64,000 bases of DNA from Pseudomonas poae. Its GTDB lineage: Bacteria > Pseudomonadota > Gammaproteobacteria > Pseudomonadales > Pseudomonadaceae. Position numbers and translations under genes: made by a program. Under the pieces are notes generated by a model, which had not been told where the DNA came from, searched no databases, and was given only the letters and a program-made list of their open reading frames with translations. The stretch's first letter is position 1. Each line of letters starts with the position of its first letter. Below, one piece after another: positions 18,098 through 26,977 of the stretch. The stretch spans positions 62,001-126,000 of the forward strand of contig NZ_JYLI01000005.1 in the NCBI RefSeq assembly GCF_001439785.1. The letters are read 5' to 3'.

Positions 18098-19438
18098 TCA
18101 GGTGGCATCCGCATGGCTGACCATGCCTTTGATGAGCACGGCCGCAGTGGCCAGTGTCGCCGGGATCACCAGCGCGGTGAGCACCTGCTCGAAGTTCCAG
18201 CCCAAGCCCAGCAACGTGGCGCCCATCCACGCGCCAAGGATCGCGCCGAACCGACCAATGCCAAGCATCCACGACACACCCGTGGCGCGGCCCTGGGTCG
18301 GGTAGAAACGCGCGGCCAGGGACGGCATCGCCGATTGCGCGCCGTTGACGCACATCCCCGCAATCAGCACCAACGTCGCCAGCAAGGTGATATTGCCCAG
18401 GCTCTGCCCCACTGCGTAGGCAAACACCCCCGCCAGCAGGTAGAACGTGCCGATGACTTTGTGCGGATTGAAGCGGTCCATCGCCCAGCCCACACCGACC
18501 GCACTCAACACGCCGCCAAACTGGAACAGCGCGCCGATAAAGGCGGCCTGTTCCATGCTGGCGCCACTGTCGCGCATCAGGGTCGGCAGCCAACTGGTGA
18601 GCAGGTACACAATCACCAGGCCCATGAAGTAAGTGAGCCACAGCAGCAAGGTGCCGGCGCGGTAGGTGCCGGAGAAGATCACCGCGAACACGTTGCGGGC
18701 CTTGACGGTTTTCTGCTCGGGCACACTGAAGGCGCTGGCCTGGGCGATTATGGCGGGCGCGATGGGGGACAGCGCTTCGCGCACCCTGTGGGTGCCGCGA
18801 TTGCGCACCACCAGGTAGCGTGCCGACTCGGGCAGCCACAGCATCAGCACCACCACCAGAATCAACGGCAGGATGCCGCCGATCATCAACAAGGCGTGCC
18901 AGCCGAATGCCGGAATCAGCTTGGCCGAGATAAATCCGCCACCGGCCATGCCCAGATTGAAGCCGCAGAACATGCTGGTCACCAGCAGTGACTTGTGGCG
19001 CTCAGGGGTGTATTCGGACAACAGCGTGGTGGCATTCGGCATGCCGGCGCCCAGGCCCAGCCCGGTGAGAAAGCGCAGCACCAGCAATTGGTCGACATTC
19101 GAGCTGTAGGCCGACGCCAGGCTGAAGGCGCCGAACACCAGCACCGCACTCACCAGCACCACCTTGCGGCCGAAGCGATCCGCCAGCGGCCCGGAGCCCA
19201 GAGCGCCGAACACCATGCCGATCAACGCGGCGCTCATCACCGGGCCGAGGCTGGCGCGGTCGATGCCCCAGTCCTGGGACAGTGCCGGCGCGATAAAGCC
19301 CATGGCGGCCGTGTCGAGGCCATCGAGGAAGACAATCAGGAAACACAGGATCACCACACGCCACTGGTAGCGTGACAGTGGCTGGGCATTGATGAAGGAC
19401 TGGACGTCCAGAGGGGTGCCGACAGAAGGTTGCGTCAT
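18098..19438 (-). CDS. pcaK: MFS transporter for 4-hydroxybenzoate/protocatechuate, also linked to chemotaxis
   Basis: A 446-residue 12-helix aromatic acid:H+ symporter. The helix-1 motif FLDGLDTAAMGF contains Asp39 and Asp42, matching the DGxD motif shown to be essential in P. putida PcaK. Loop 2-3 reads GPLADRFGRK, the MFS A motif. The long central loop follows helix 6. In P. putida PcaK imports 4-hydroxybenzoate and is needed for chemotaxis to it. The ATG at 19438 is chosen from the family start MTQPS; upstream in-frame residues are not conserved. It lies between pcaR and pcaI on the same strand. Confidence 0.93.
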   Translation of the reverse strand: MTQPSVGTPLDVQSFINAQPLSRYQWRVVILCFLIVFLDGLDTAAMGFIAPALSQDWGIDRASLGPVMSAALIGMVFGALGSGPLADRFGRKVVLVSAVLVFGAFSLASAYSSNVDQLLVLRFLTGLGLGAGMPNATTLLSEYTPERHKSLLVTSMFCGFNLGMAGGGFISAKLIPAFGWHALLMIGGILPLILVVVLMLWLPESARYLVVRNRGTHRVREALSPIAPAIIAQASAFSVPEQKTVKARNVFAVIFSGTYRAGTLLLWLTYFMGLVIVYLLTSWLPTLMRDSGASMEQAAFIGALFQFGGVLSAVGVGWAMDRFNPHKVIGTFYLLAGVFAYAVGQSLGNITLLATLVLIAGMCVNGAQSAMPSLAARFYPTQGRATGVSWMLGIGRFGAILGAWMGATLLGLGWNFEQVLTALVIPATLATAAVLIKGMVSHADAT

Positions 19439-19583
19439 TATTGTTATTTCCACACCGATGGCGGGACAACGACCTGAGGTCGTCATTATTGTTGGATGCG
19501 CCCGAGAGCGCTGCCGCACATTAATAAGCGCGGGCAAACACCGTCAATTCATCCCGCGCGGATCTGTGCGGTCATCGAACAGC

Positions 19584-20426
19584 TTAGGCAAACAGTTGCG
19601 TACTCAATTCGCGACTGGCCGTGAGCATGCTCGGCAGGAAACGCTGCTCCAGCTCACTGCGGCTGACACGCCCGGCATGGGTGCTGACATTAAGCGCGGC
19701 CAATACCTGGCCGGAGGCGTCGTACACCGGCACGGCGATGGAACGCAGGCCTTGCTCGAGTTCCTGATCGACGATGCACCAGCCTTGCTGGCGTACCTGT
19801 TGCAGGCATTCGAACAGCGCTTGGGGGGTGGTCAGGGTGCGACTGGTCTTGGTGGGCAGGTCGGCATGGTCGAGGTAATCCTGCAGCGAGGCGTCGTCCA
19901 GCGCCGCCAGGAGGATGCGGCCCATGGAGGTGCAGTAGGCCGGCAAGCGCCCGCCCACCGACAGGTCTACCGAAATCAGGCGTTGCGTGGTGGCGGAGCG
20001 GGCAATGTAGAGGATGTCGTCGCCTTCGAGCGTGGCCATGTTGCAGGCTTCGTGCAGTTGCTCGCTCATGCGGTCCAGGTACGGCTGGGCGGACACGGCC
20101 AGCGGGGTCGACGACAAATAGGCGTGGCCCAGGGTCAGCACTTTGGGCAACAGCGAATAGGTGCGCCCATCGGTGGTGGCGTAGCCGAGCTTGATCAGCG
20201 TGTGCAGACACCGGCGCACGGCGGCGCGGGGGATTTCGGTGCGGTGGCTGATCTGGGCGATGGTCAGATGGCGTTTGCGCTCCTGGAATGCCTGCACCAC
20301 CGCAAGCCCCCGGGCCAGGGAGGTCATGAAGTCCGGATCGCCAGTGAACGCCTGGATGCGCTTGGCCGGTGAAGCCACGATGGGCGGCGCCACCGATGCG
20401 AAGGCGTTACGCAATTGGTCATTCAT
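19584..20426 (-). CDS. pcaR: IclR-family activator of the pca regulon
   Basis: A 280-residue IclR-type regulator. The winged helix-turn-helix is near residues 30-85 (LARGLAVVQAFQERKRHLTIAQIS, then RAAVRRCLHTLIKLGYA). The effector domain follows (DDILYIARSATTQR, GRLPAYCTSMGRILLAA). PcaR activates pca genes in response to beta-ketoadipate. AAAGGA precedes the ATG. It heads the cluster on the same strand as its targets, and PcaR-like boxes in its own upstream region suggest autoregulation. The only aromatic regulator in the window is PcaR; no LysR-type PcaQ is present. Confidence 0.94.
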   Translation of the reverse strand: MNDQLRNAFASVAPPIVASPAKRIQAFTGDPDFMTSLARGLAVVQAFQERKRHLTIAQISHRTEIPRAAVRRCLHTLIKLGYATTDGRTYSLLPKVLTLGHAYLSSTPLAVSAQPYLDRMSEQLHEACNMATLEGDDILYIARSATTQRLISVDLSVGGRLPAYCTSMGRILLAALDDASLQDYLDHADLPTKTSRTLTTPQALFECLQQVRQQGWCIVDQELEQGLRSIAVPVYDASGQVLAALNVSTHAGRVSRSELEQRFLPSMLTASRELSTQLFA

Positions 20427-20522
20427 TTCGGATCCTTTCTCTTATTCTGCAAGCGCAGGGAGGGCTGCTGGCTATTACAAACCGCACCGCCACGGCAGAC
20501 AAGGCGAGGTCGGCGTCATTGG

Positions 20523-20555
20523 GCGATTATCGGACGAGCAGTCGATTATCGCAAT
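20523..20555 (-). promoter_or_regulatory. PcaR-like boxes upstream of pcaR
   Basis: GCGATTATCGGAC (20523-20535) and GTCGATTATCGCAAT (20541-20555) contain the same CGATTATCG core as the pcaI operator. They lie about 100-130 bases before the pcaR start, fitting autoregulation. Inference rests on the shared core. Confidence 0.7.
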
Positions 20556-20559
20556 TTGC

Positions 20560-20943
20560 CTGACGATGGCACCTTAATTCAAGCCATCTTCCACGGCGGT
20601 AAAAACAATTAGTTATGAAGTCGGCTTTTTAGCCACTACCGACTCGCGCGTAACAAAAGTCTCACACGAAGTTGCGGGTTTTTAACTTTATGCCGGTAGT
20701 GTTATTCAAATGCACCGCTATAATGCTGCCTGTGCAGAGGTCAACCCGGTACCCGTATCGGCTTTGGAGCTCGCCAGGCAGCGCCCAAGACGTGCATTGC
20801 CTGTTATAGCAAGGTTTTAAACGAAGTCTTATCGCGCATTAATGTTCAAGGTGAACGGTTCAACTGTTCAATTTGGCATCGTTGCGCGAGTTTCTGCCTT
20901 AGTGCTGCACGCTAATTAAACTCAACTCAATCAGGTAATAAAT
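20560..20943 (+). other. Long intergenic region with a possible promoter
   Basis: This stretch lies between the divergent pcaR and the small gene at 20944. It contains a perfect TATAAT at 20719-20724 without a convincing -35. If used, it would give a leader of about 210 bases. The leader has short inverted repeats (for example GTTCAAGGTGAAC at 20843-20855), but I recognise no riboswitch or known RNA. Confidence 0.4.
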
Positions 20944-21144
20944 GTGACGAAAGACGAACTGCGCGCGGAACTTGAGCGCCAGGAACAACGTTACAAGGAC
21001 GTTTACGGCGGGGAAGTCACCACCTACGCCGCGCAGCCCGAGCCAGAGCGCAAGCCTTGGCGCAAGCGCGCCAGCTTGCTTGATCAGGCATTTGCCCAGG
21101 AAATCGAGAAGATCGAACAGGAACTCAAGGCCGAAGAGTCATAA
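20944..21144 (+). CDS. Small charged protein of unknown function
   Basis: A 66-residue protein that starts at GTG. Two bases earlier an ATG is followed at once by a stop, which excludes it. The sequence is strongly charged and predicted helical, with a Glu/Lys/Arg-rich N-terminal helix ([20 protein letters not shown]), a proline-containing linker and a second acidic helix ending [11 protein letters not shown]. It has no signal peptide or membrane segment. A weak CAGG ribosome site precedes it. It lies upstream of the phosphate transporter in the same direction but is 334 bases away, so cotranscription is not implied. I do not recognise the family. Confidence 0.6.
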   Translation: MTKDELRAELERQEQRYKDVYGGEVTTYAAQPEPERKPWRKRASLLDQAFAQEIEKIEQELKAEES

Positions 21145-21478
21145 GGCCTTCGGCGTGAGTGGTCAGGGTGTTGCAGTCTTTGTCGGTCGAGTGTCGGCTG
21201 AGAACACCTGTCTTTTCCTACATTTGAGCTAGCGACCTACGGCGCGCTGGGAATTTTCATACAAATGTTTCAGAAGTGACGATTTTGTGACAAAACCGCG
21301 CCGTTGCAGCCCCGCGCGTTATAAATCAACGACTTGTCAAAGCCCCGGAAACGCTGGGATGCGTGCGCTTCCCACAGATTTTTTCCGGGAAGATTGCTAC
21401 CGATGAGCAGCTAGTGCATCGATTACCGAGGTTTTCTGGCATAATCGCGCCCCCTTACGACCGGGTCAGAAAACCTTC
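21145..21478 (+). promoter_or_regulatory. Upstream region of the phosphate transporter gene
   Basis: A 334-base non-coding stretch. A -10-like CATAAT lies about 40 bases before the pit start, in TTTTCTGGCATAATCGCG. I see no convincing Pho box (paired CTGTCAT repeats), terminator or known RNA. Confidence 0.35.
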
Positions 21479-22954
21479 ATGATCGATTTATTCAGCGGAC
21501 TGGATGCGTGGGTTCTAGTGAGCCTGTTGCTCGCCCTGGCCTTTGTCCTCGCCTTCGAGTTCATCAATGGCTTTCATGACACCGCTAACGCGGTGGCCAC
21601 AGTCATCTATACCAAAGCCATGCCGCCGCACCTGGCCGTGTTCTTCTCCGGGGTGTTCAACTTCCTCGGCGTGCTGCTCGGCGGTGTGGGTGTCGCCTAC
21701 GCCATCGTGCATCTGCTGCCGGTGGAGTTGCTGATCAATGTGAACACCGGCCACGGTCTGGCGATGGTCTTCTCATTACTTGCGGCGGCGATCACCTGGA
21801 ACCTGGGCACCTGGTACTTCGGTATTCCGGCCTCCAGCTCGCACACGCTGATCGGTTCGATCCTCGGCGTCGGCCTGGCCAACGCCCTGATCAACGATAT
21901 TCCGCTGGCGGACGGTGTGAACTGGCAGAAGGCGGTCGATATCGGCGCCTCGCTGGTGTTTTCGCCAATGGCCGGCTTCATCGTCGCCGCCCTGGTGCTG
22001 ATCGGCCTGAAGTGGTGGCGTCCGCTGTCGAAGATGCACAAGACTCCGGACCAGCGCCGCAAACTCGACGACAAGAAACACCCGCCGTTCTGGAACCGCC
22101 TCGTGCTGGTGATCTCGGCCATGGCCGTGAGCTTCGTGCACGGCTCCAACGATGGGCAGAAAGGTATCGGCCTGATCATGCTGGTGCTGATCGGTATCGT
22201 GCCGGCGCAGTTCGTTCTCGACCTGGGCAGCACCACCTATCAGATCGAACGCACCCGCGACGCCACCGTGCATTTGAGCCAGTTCTACCAGCGCAACAAC
22301 GCCACCCTGGGCGAGTTCCTGGCCTTGGGCAAAAGCGTGAAGGACGACCTGCCGGGCAAGTTCCAGTGCAACCCGCAACAGACCGAGCCGACCATCAATG
22401 CGCTGGTGGACACCTTGAAAGGCGTGTCCGACTACCATTCGCTGAGTGCCGACCAGCGCATCGAAGTGCGTCGCTACCTGCTCTGCCTGGACGACACCGC
22501 GAAGAAAGTCGGCAAGCTGCCGGGCCTGGATGCGCGCGAGAAGTCCGACCTCGACAAGCTGCGCAAAGACCTGACCGCCACCACCGAATACGCGCCGTTC
22601 TGGGTGATTCTGGCGGTCGCCCTGGCTCTGGGCCTGGGCACCATGGTGGGCTGGAAGCGGGTGGTGCTGACCATCGGGGAGAAGATCGGCAAGCAGGGCA
22701 TGACCTACGCCCAGGGCATGTCGGCGCAGATCACCACCGCCACCATGATCGGCTTCGCCAACATCTTCGCCTTGCCGGTGTCGACCACCCACGTGTTGTC
22801 GTCCGGTGTGGCGGGCACCATGGTCGCCAATAAAAGCGGCCTGCAAGGTGGCACGGTCAAGACCATCCTGATGGCCTGGGTGCTGACCCTTCCCGCTACC
22901 GTGGCACTGTCGGCCGGATTGTTCTGGCTGGCGTCCAAGGCGCTGGGCAGCTGA
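21479..22954 (+). CDS. Low-affinity inorganic phosphate transporter, Pit family
   Basis: A 491-residue inner-membrane metal-phosphate:H+ symporter. The two inverted family signatures are GFHDTANAVAT near residue 31 and FVHGSNDGQKGIGL near residue 222, and the GIPASSSHTLIGS and LPVSTTHVLSSGVAG motifs are present. About 110 hydrophilic residues (about 255-370) separate the two membrane halves, forming a cytoplasmic loop typical of PitA/PitB. It is a single gene with a strong downstream terminator. No DUF47 (PhoU-like) partner gene adjoins it, unlike many pit loci. Confidence 0.92.
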   Translation: MIDLFSGLDAWVLVSLLLALAFVLAFEFINGFHDTANAVATVIYTKAMPPHLAVFFSGVFNFLGVLLGGVGVAYAIVHLLPVELLINVNTGHGLAMVFSLLAAAITWNLGTWYFGIPASSSHTLIGSILGVGLANALINDIPLADGVNWQKAVDIGASLVFSPMAGFIVAALVLIGLKWWRPLSKMHKTPDQRRKLDDKKHPPFWNRLVLVISAMAVSFVHGSNDGQKGIGLIMLVLIGIVPAQFVLDLGSTTYQIERTRDATVHLSQFYQRNNATLGEFLALGKSVKDDLPGKFQCNPQQTEPTINALVDTLKGVSDYHSLSADQRIEVRRYLLCLDDTAKKVGKLPGLDAREKSDLDKLRKDLTATTEYAPFWVILAVALALGLGTMVGWKRVVLTIGEKIGKQGMTYAQGMSAQITTATMIGFANIFALPVSTTHVLSSGVAGTMVANKSGLQGGTVKTILMAWVLTLPATVALSAGLFWLASKALGS

Positions 22955-22971
22955 TAAAAAGCCTGCAGTAA

Positions 22972-23007
22972 AAAAGGTGCGATCCGCGAGGGTCGCACCT
23001 TTTTTTA
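22972..23007 (+). terminator. Rho-independent terminator after pit
   Basis: A stem AAAGGTGCGA / TCGCACCTTT with a short interrupted loop (TCCGCGAGGG region) is followed by a run of T residues. It is about 20 bases after the pit stop. Confidence 0.92.
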
Positions 23008-23043
23008 TGGGCTGAACTGGGTCCCACACCCTCCAGCGGCGCA

Positions 23044-23068
23044 CAAAAAAAGGCGACCGAAGTCGCCC
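23044..23068 (-). terminator. Rho-independent terminator on the minus strand
   Basis: Read on the minus strand, GGCGAC-TTCG-GTCGCC is a stable UUCG-tetraloop hairpin followed by seven T residues. It would end transcription of the two small minus-strand genes at 23180-23753. Confidence 0.85.
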
Positions 23069-23179
23069 AAAATGCCTTGCGTGCCCTGTAATCCGCAAAG
23101 ACCTGTGCGGATAAACCAGGGCTACATTAACGAAGAAGGTGAAGCGGGGAATTGACCAGGGTCAATGGATGCACATTGC

Positions 23180-23341
23180 TCAGCGCTTTTTCGGCTTGCT
23201 CTTGGTTTTTTTCTTCGGCTTTGCCAGCGGCATTGCCTGTTCAAACGCGTGGCGCACTTCATTCAAGCGCTTGTCATTGAGGTCATGCACACGCTTGGCA
23301 CGTTCGGCATTCAGGTCGATCAGCTTGTCATCGTCACTCAT
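23180..23341 (-). CDS. Small lysine-tailed protein of unknown function
   Basis: A 53-residue protein beginning MSDDDKLIDLNAERAKRVHD. The N-terminal half is a charged helix and the last 15 residues are almost wholly Lys/Pro/Ser (KPKKKTKSKPKKR), which suggests nucleic-acid or membrane-surface binding. The ATG at 23341 is preferred over an in-frame extension to 23452 because the extension is cysteine-rich and non-coding in character. It lies 70 bases after the next minus-strand gene and is followed by the hairpin terminator at 23044-23068. The family is not recognised. Confidence 0.6.
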   Translation of the reverse strand: MSDDDKLIDLNAERAKRVHDLNDKRLNEVRHAFEQAMPLAKPKKKTKSKPKKR

Positions 23342-23411
23342 GGCTTGGCTTACGTTGTGGCGGGGGATGGCGCAATAATGCGGCCTGCCCCGCGTGACCG
23401 CAAATACACCT

Positions 23412-23753
23412 TCACACCTCGACGTCCACCCACAGCCCCTGGCGTGGCTCATCTTCGATCAGCGGGATGACGGGCACAGTGTTATCGGCATTGAGCACAT
23501 CGCCTGGAATCGCGAGGTGCTGTTCCGGGTCCTGGTCCGCTTCTCGACGGCGTTTCTGTTGTTCCTGCTGACGGCGTTGTTCCTCGCGCAGCAAAAAAGT
23601 CGACTGTTCGGCATCGCCCTTCTTCAGGTCGATGGTGCTTTCATTGGAACCCGCTTGCACTGGCACCACGGGCGGTATATCCGGCTTGGGCCTTACCGGG
23701 TCGAGTTGCGACGTGACCGGTACGACGCTGACGGGCAGCATGGGTGGCAGCAT
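23412..23753 (-). CDS. Hypothetical proline- and glutamine-rich protein
   Basis: A 113-residue protein of unknown function. The N-terminus is hydrophobic and proline-rich (MLPPMLPVSVVPVTSQLDPV), though not a convincing signal peptide. The centre (about 52-78) is a highly charged Gln/Arg/Glu helix that could form a coiled coil (REEQRRQQEQQKRRREADQD). The C-terminus (about 90-113) is acidic. AGGAG lies 10 bases before the ATG. It is divergent from rapA, with about 220 bases between, and may share a transcript with the 53-residue gene downstream. Confidence 0.6.
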   Translation of the reverse strand: MLPPMLPVSVVPVTSQLDPVRPKPDIPPVVPVQAGSNESTIDLKKGDAEQSTFLLREEQRRQQEQQKRRREADQDPEQHLAIPGDVLNADNTVPVIPLIEDEPRQGLWVDVEV

Positions 23754-23972
23754 AATAGTTACTCTCCTGATCTTCAGGCTGTCGGCGCGCTGAGCACCGA
23801 CTTGAGCGCAGCATCGCCAACCTGTGACTCAGTCGACACTCACAAGTGCCCGCCACCCGTCGATTCACAGCGCGCACGCTCACTCAAACGGAGTAGTTTT
23901 CGTCAGAGTCCTTGGGGGTCGGACCTTGTTCCGTTAAGATAGTCGGCTTTTTCACGGCGGGAGTCAGGCAGC

Positions 23973-26819
23973 ATGGCGCAGCAGTATCAACCGGGGCAAC
24001 GCTGGATTAGTGACAGCGAAGCAGAGCTGGGGCTAGGCACCGTTCTGGCACAGGACGGGCGCTTGTTGACCGTGCTCTATCCGGCCACTGGCGACACACG
24101 CCAGTATGCGCTACGGAATGCGCCCCTCACCCGCGTGAGGTTTTCGCCGGGTGATTCCATCACGCATTTCGAAGGCTGGAAAATGACCGTGCAGGAAGTC
24201 GACGACGTCGACGGCCTGCTGGTGTACCACGGTCTCAATGGACAGAACGAGCAGGTCACCCTGCCGGAAACCCAACTGTCCAACTTCATCCAGTTCCGCC
24301 TCGCCAGCGACCGCCTGTTCGCCGGCCAGATCGACCCGCTGGCCTGGTTCTCGCTGCGCTACCACACCCTGGAACACACCAGCCGCCAATTGCAGTCCTC
24401 GCTATGGGGCCTGGGCGGCGTGCGCGCGCAACCCATCGCGCACCAATTGCACATTGCCCGTGAAGTCGCTGACCGCATCGCGCCACGGGTATTGCTGGCC
24501 GACGAAGTGGGCCTGGGCAAGACCATCGAAGCGGGCCTCGTCATCCATCGCCAGTTGTTGTCGGGCCGCGCCAGCCGCGTGCTGATCCTGGTACCGGAGA
24601 ACCTGCAGCACCAGTGGCTGGTGGAAATGCGCCGCCGCTTCAACCTGCAGGTTGCGCTGTTCGACGAAGAACGCTTTATCGAAAGTGATGCCTCCAACCC
24701 GTTCGAAGACACCCAGCTCGCGCTGGTGGCGCTGGAGTGGCTGGTGGACGACGAGAAGGCCCAGGACGCGCTGTTCGCCGCCGGCTGGGACCTGCTGGTG
24801 GTCGACGAAGCGCACCACCTGGTCTGGCACGAAGAAAAGGCCAGCCAGGAATATTCGCTGGTCGAACAACTCGCGCAAGTGATCCCGGGCGTGCTGCTGC
24901 TCACCGCCACCCCGGAACAACTGGGCCAGGACAGCCACTTCGCGCGCCTGCGCCTGCTGGACCCGAACCGCTTCCACGACCTGCATGCCTTCCGCGCCGA
25001 GAGCGAGAACTATCGCCCAGTGGCCGAAGCCGTGCAGGAGTTGCTCGACAAGGGTCGCCTGTCACCCAAGGCGCACCAGACCATTCAGGGTTTCCTCGGC
25101 AATGAAGGCGAAGCGCTGCTCACCGCCGTCAACGATGGCGACAGCGAAGCCAGCGCGCGCCTGGTGCGTGAACTGCTCGACCGTCACGGCACCGGCCGCG
25201 TGCTGTTTCGCAACACTCGCGCCGCCGTGCAGGGCTTCCCGGAACGCAAGCTGCACGCTTACCCGCTGCCCAACCCGGACGAATACATGGAGCTGCCGCT
25301 GGGCGAACACGCCGAGCTGTACCCGGAGGTCAGCTTCCAGTCGCAGCCGGATGTCGAGGAGGAACACCGCTGGTGGCGCTTCGACCCGCGCGTCGAATGG
25401 CTGATCGACCAGCTCAAAATGCTCAAGCGCACCAAGGTCCTGGTGATCTGCGCCCACGCAGAAACCGCCATGGACCTGGAAGACGCCCTGCGCGTGCGCT
25501 CCGGCATTCCGGCCACGGTGTTCCACGAGGGCATGAACATCCTTGAGCGCGACCGCGCCGCCGCCTACTTCGCCGATGAAGAATTCGGCGCCCAGGTGCT
25601 GATCTGCTCGGAGATCGGCAGTGAAGGCCGCAACTTCCAGTTCGCCCACCACCTGGTGCTGTTCGACCTGCCGTCCCATCCCGACCTGCTGGAGCAGCGC
25701 ATCGGCCGTCTGGACCGGATCGGTCAGAAGCATGTGATCGAACTGCACGTGCCGTACCTGGAAACCAGCCCGCAAGAGCGCCTGTTCCAGTGGTACCACG
25801 AAGCGTTGAACGCCTTCCTCAATACCTGCCCGACCGGCAACGCCTTGCAGCATCAGTTCGGCCCGCGCCTGCTGCCGCTGCTGGAGAGCGCCGACGACAG
25901 CGAGTGGCAAGCCCTGATCGACGAGGCCCGTGCCGAGCGCGAGCGCCTGGAACAGGAACTGCACACCGGTCGCGACCGCCTGCTGGAACTCAACTCCGGC
26001 GGCGCGGGTGAAGGCGATGCGCTGGTTGAGGACATCCTTGAGCAAGACGACCAGTTCGCCCTGCCGATTTACATGGAAACCCTGTTCGACGCGTTCGGCA
26101 TCGACAGCGAAGACCATTCGGAAAACGCGCTGATCCTCAAGCCCAGCGAAAAAATGCTCGACGCCAGCTTCCCCCTGGGCGACGACGAAGGTGTGACCAT
26201 CACCTACGACCGTAACCAGGCGCTGTCGCGCGAAGACATGCAGTTCATCACCTGGGAGCACCCGATGGTGCAGGGCGGCATGGACCTGGTGTTGTCGGGC
26301 TCGATGGGCAACACCGCAGTGGCGCTGATCAAGAACAAGGCACTCAAGCCGGGCACCGTGCTGCTGGAGCTGCTCTATGTGAGTGAAGTGGTCGCGCCGC
26401 GTGCGCTGCAACTGGGTCGCTACCTGCCGCCGGCGGCGCTGCGCTGCCTGCTGGACACCAACGGCAACGACCTGTCCGGGCGCGTGTCGTTCGAAACCCT
26501 CAACGATCAGCTCGAAAGCGTGCCACGGGCCAGCGCCAACAAGTTCATCCAGGCTCAGCGCGATCAACTCACCCCGCGTATCAACGCCGGCGAAGAGAAG
26601 ATCACTCCGCGTCATGCCGAGCGTGTGGCCGAAGCCAAACGTCGCCTGGCGGCAGACACCGACGAAGAGCTGGGGCGTCTGACGGCGCTGCAGGCGGTCA
26701 ACCCGACGGTGCGTGACAGCGAGCTGGTGGCGTTGCGTAATCAGCGTGAGCAAGGCCTGGCGATGCTGGACAAGGCAGCACTGCGACTCGAAGCGATCCG
26801 GGTGCTGGTGGCGGGTTGA
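23973..26819 (+). CDS. rapA: RNA polymerase-associated SWI/SNF ATPase RapA
   Basis: A 948-residue protein that recycles RNA polymerase after transcription. The N-terminal Tudor-like domains (about 1-120; start [19 protein letters not shown]) are followed by the Snf2 ATPase. Walker A is DEVGLGKT at about 177-184 and the DEAH box is VVDEAHHL near 278. The helicase C-terminal lobe contains [20 protein letters not shown] and motif [13 protein letters not shown] near 575. The C-terminal RapA-specific region has coiled segments. Length matches E. coli RapA (968). It is a single gene ended by a REP doublet. Confidence 0.97.
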   Translation: MAQQYQPGQRWISDSEAELGLGTVLAQDGRLLTVLYPATGDTRQYALRNAPLTRVRFSPGDSITHFEGWKMTVQEVDDVDGLLVYHGLNGQNEQVTLPETQLSNFIQFRLASDRLFAGQIDPLAWFSLRYHTLEHTSRQLQSSLWGLGGVRAQPIAHQLHIAREVADRIAPRVLLADEVGLGKTIEAGLVIHRQLLSGRASRVLILVPENLQHQWLVEMRRRFNLQVALFDEERFIESDASNPFEDTQLALVALEWLVDDEKAQDALFAAGWDLLVVDEAHHLVWHEEKASQEYSLVEQLAQVIPGVLLLTATPEQLGQDSHFARLRLLDPNRFHDLHAFRAESENYRPVAEAVQELLDKGRLSPKAHQTIQGFLGNEGEALLTAVNDGDSEASARLVRELLDRHGTGRVLFRNTRAAVQGFPERKLHAYPLPNPDEYMELPLGEHAELYPEVSFQSQPDVEEEHRWWRFDPRVEWLIDQLKMLKRTKVLVICAHAETAMDLEDALRVRSGIPATVFHEGMNILERDRAAAYFADEEFGAQVLICSEIGSEGRNFQFAHHLVLFDLPSHPDLLEQRIGRLDRIGQKHVIELHVPYLETSPQERLFQWYHEALNAFLNTCPTGNALQHQFGPRLLPLLESADDSEWQALIDEARAERERLEQELHTGRDRLLELNSGGAGEGDALVEDILEQDDQFALPIYMETLFDAFGIDSEDHSENALILKPSEKMLDASFPLGDDEGVTITYDRNQALSREDMQFITWEHPMVQGGMDLVLSGSMGNTAVALIKNKALKPGTVLLELLYVSEVVAPRALQLGRYLPPAALRCLLDTNGNDLSGRVSFETLNDQLESVPRASANKFIQAQRDQLTPRINAGEEKITPRHAERVAEAKRRLAADTDEELGRLTALQAVNPTVRDSELVALRNQREQGLAMLDKAALRLEAIRVLVAG

Positions 26820-26869
26820 TTGCCACCCTGCCCTACTGACAATACGGACCTTTTGTATGGGCCTTGAGG

Positions 26870-26966
26870 GCCTCATCGCGGGCAAGCCCGCTCCCACATG
26901 TTGGGTGCAGTTCACTTTGATTGGTGAACCCGTTCAAGTGTGGGAGCTGGCTTGCCTGCGATAGCC
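26870..26966. repeat. REP doublet between rapA and an MFS gene
   Basis: The left unit is CATCGCGGGCAAGCCCGCTC and the right unit is TGTGGGAGCTGGCTTGCCTG. They are inverted around about 40 bases, between two convergent genes. Confidence 0.88.
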
Positions 26967-26977
26967 TCACCTCGGTC

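Noticed and set aside
21260..21320. Possible Pho box before the phosphate transporter
   Set aside because: TGTGACAAAACC and nearby bases do not form the direct repeat pair at 11-bp spacing that is required.
25062..26915. 617-codon open frame opposite rapA
   Set aside because: Same reasoning: RapA motifs cover the plus strand and the antisense product has no domain signal.
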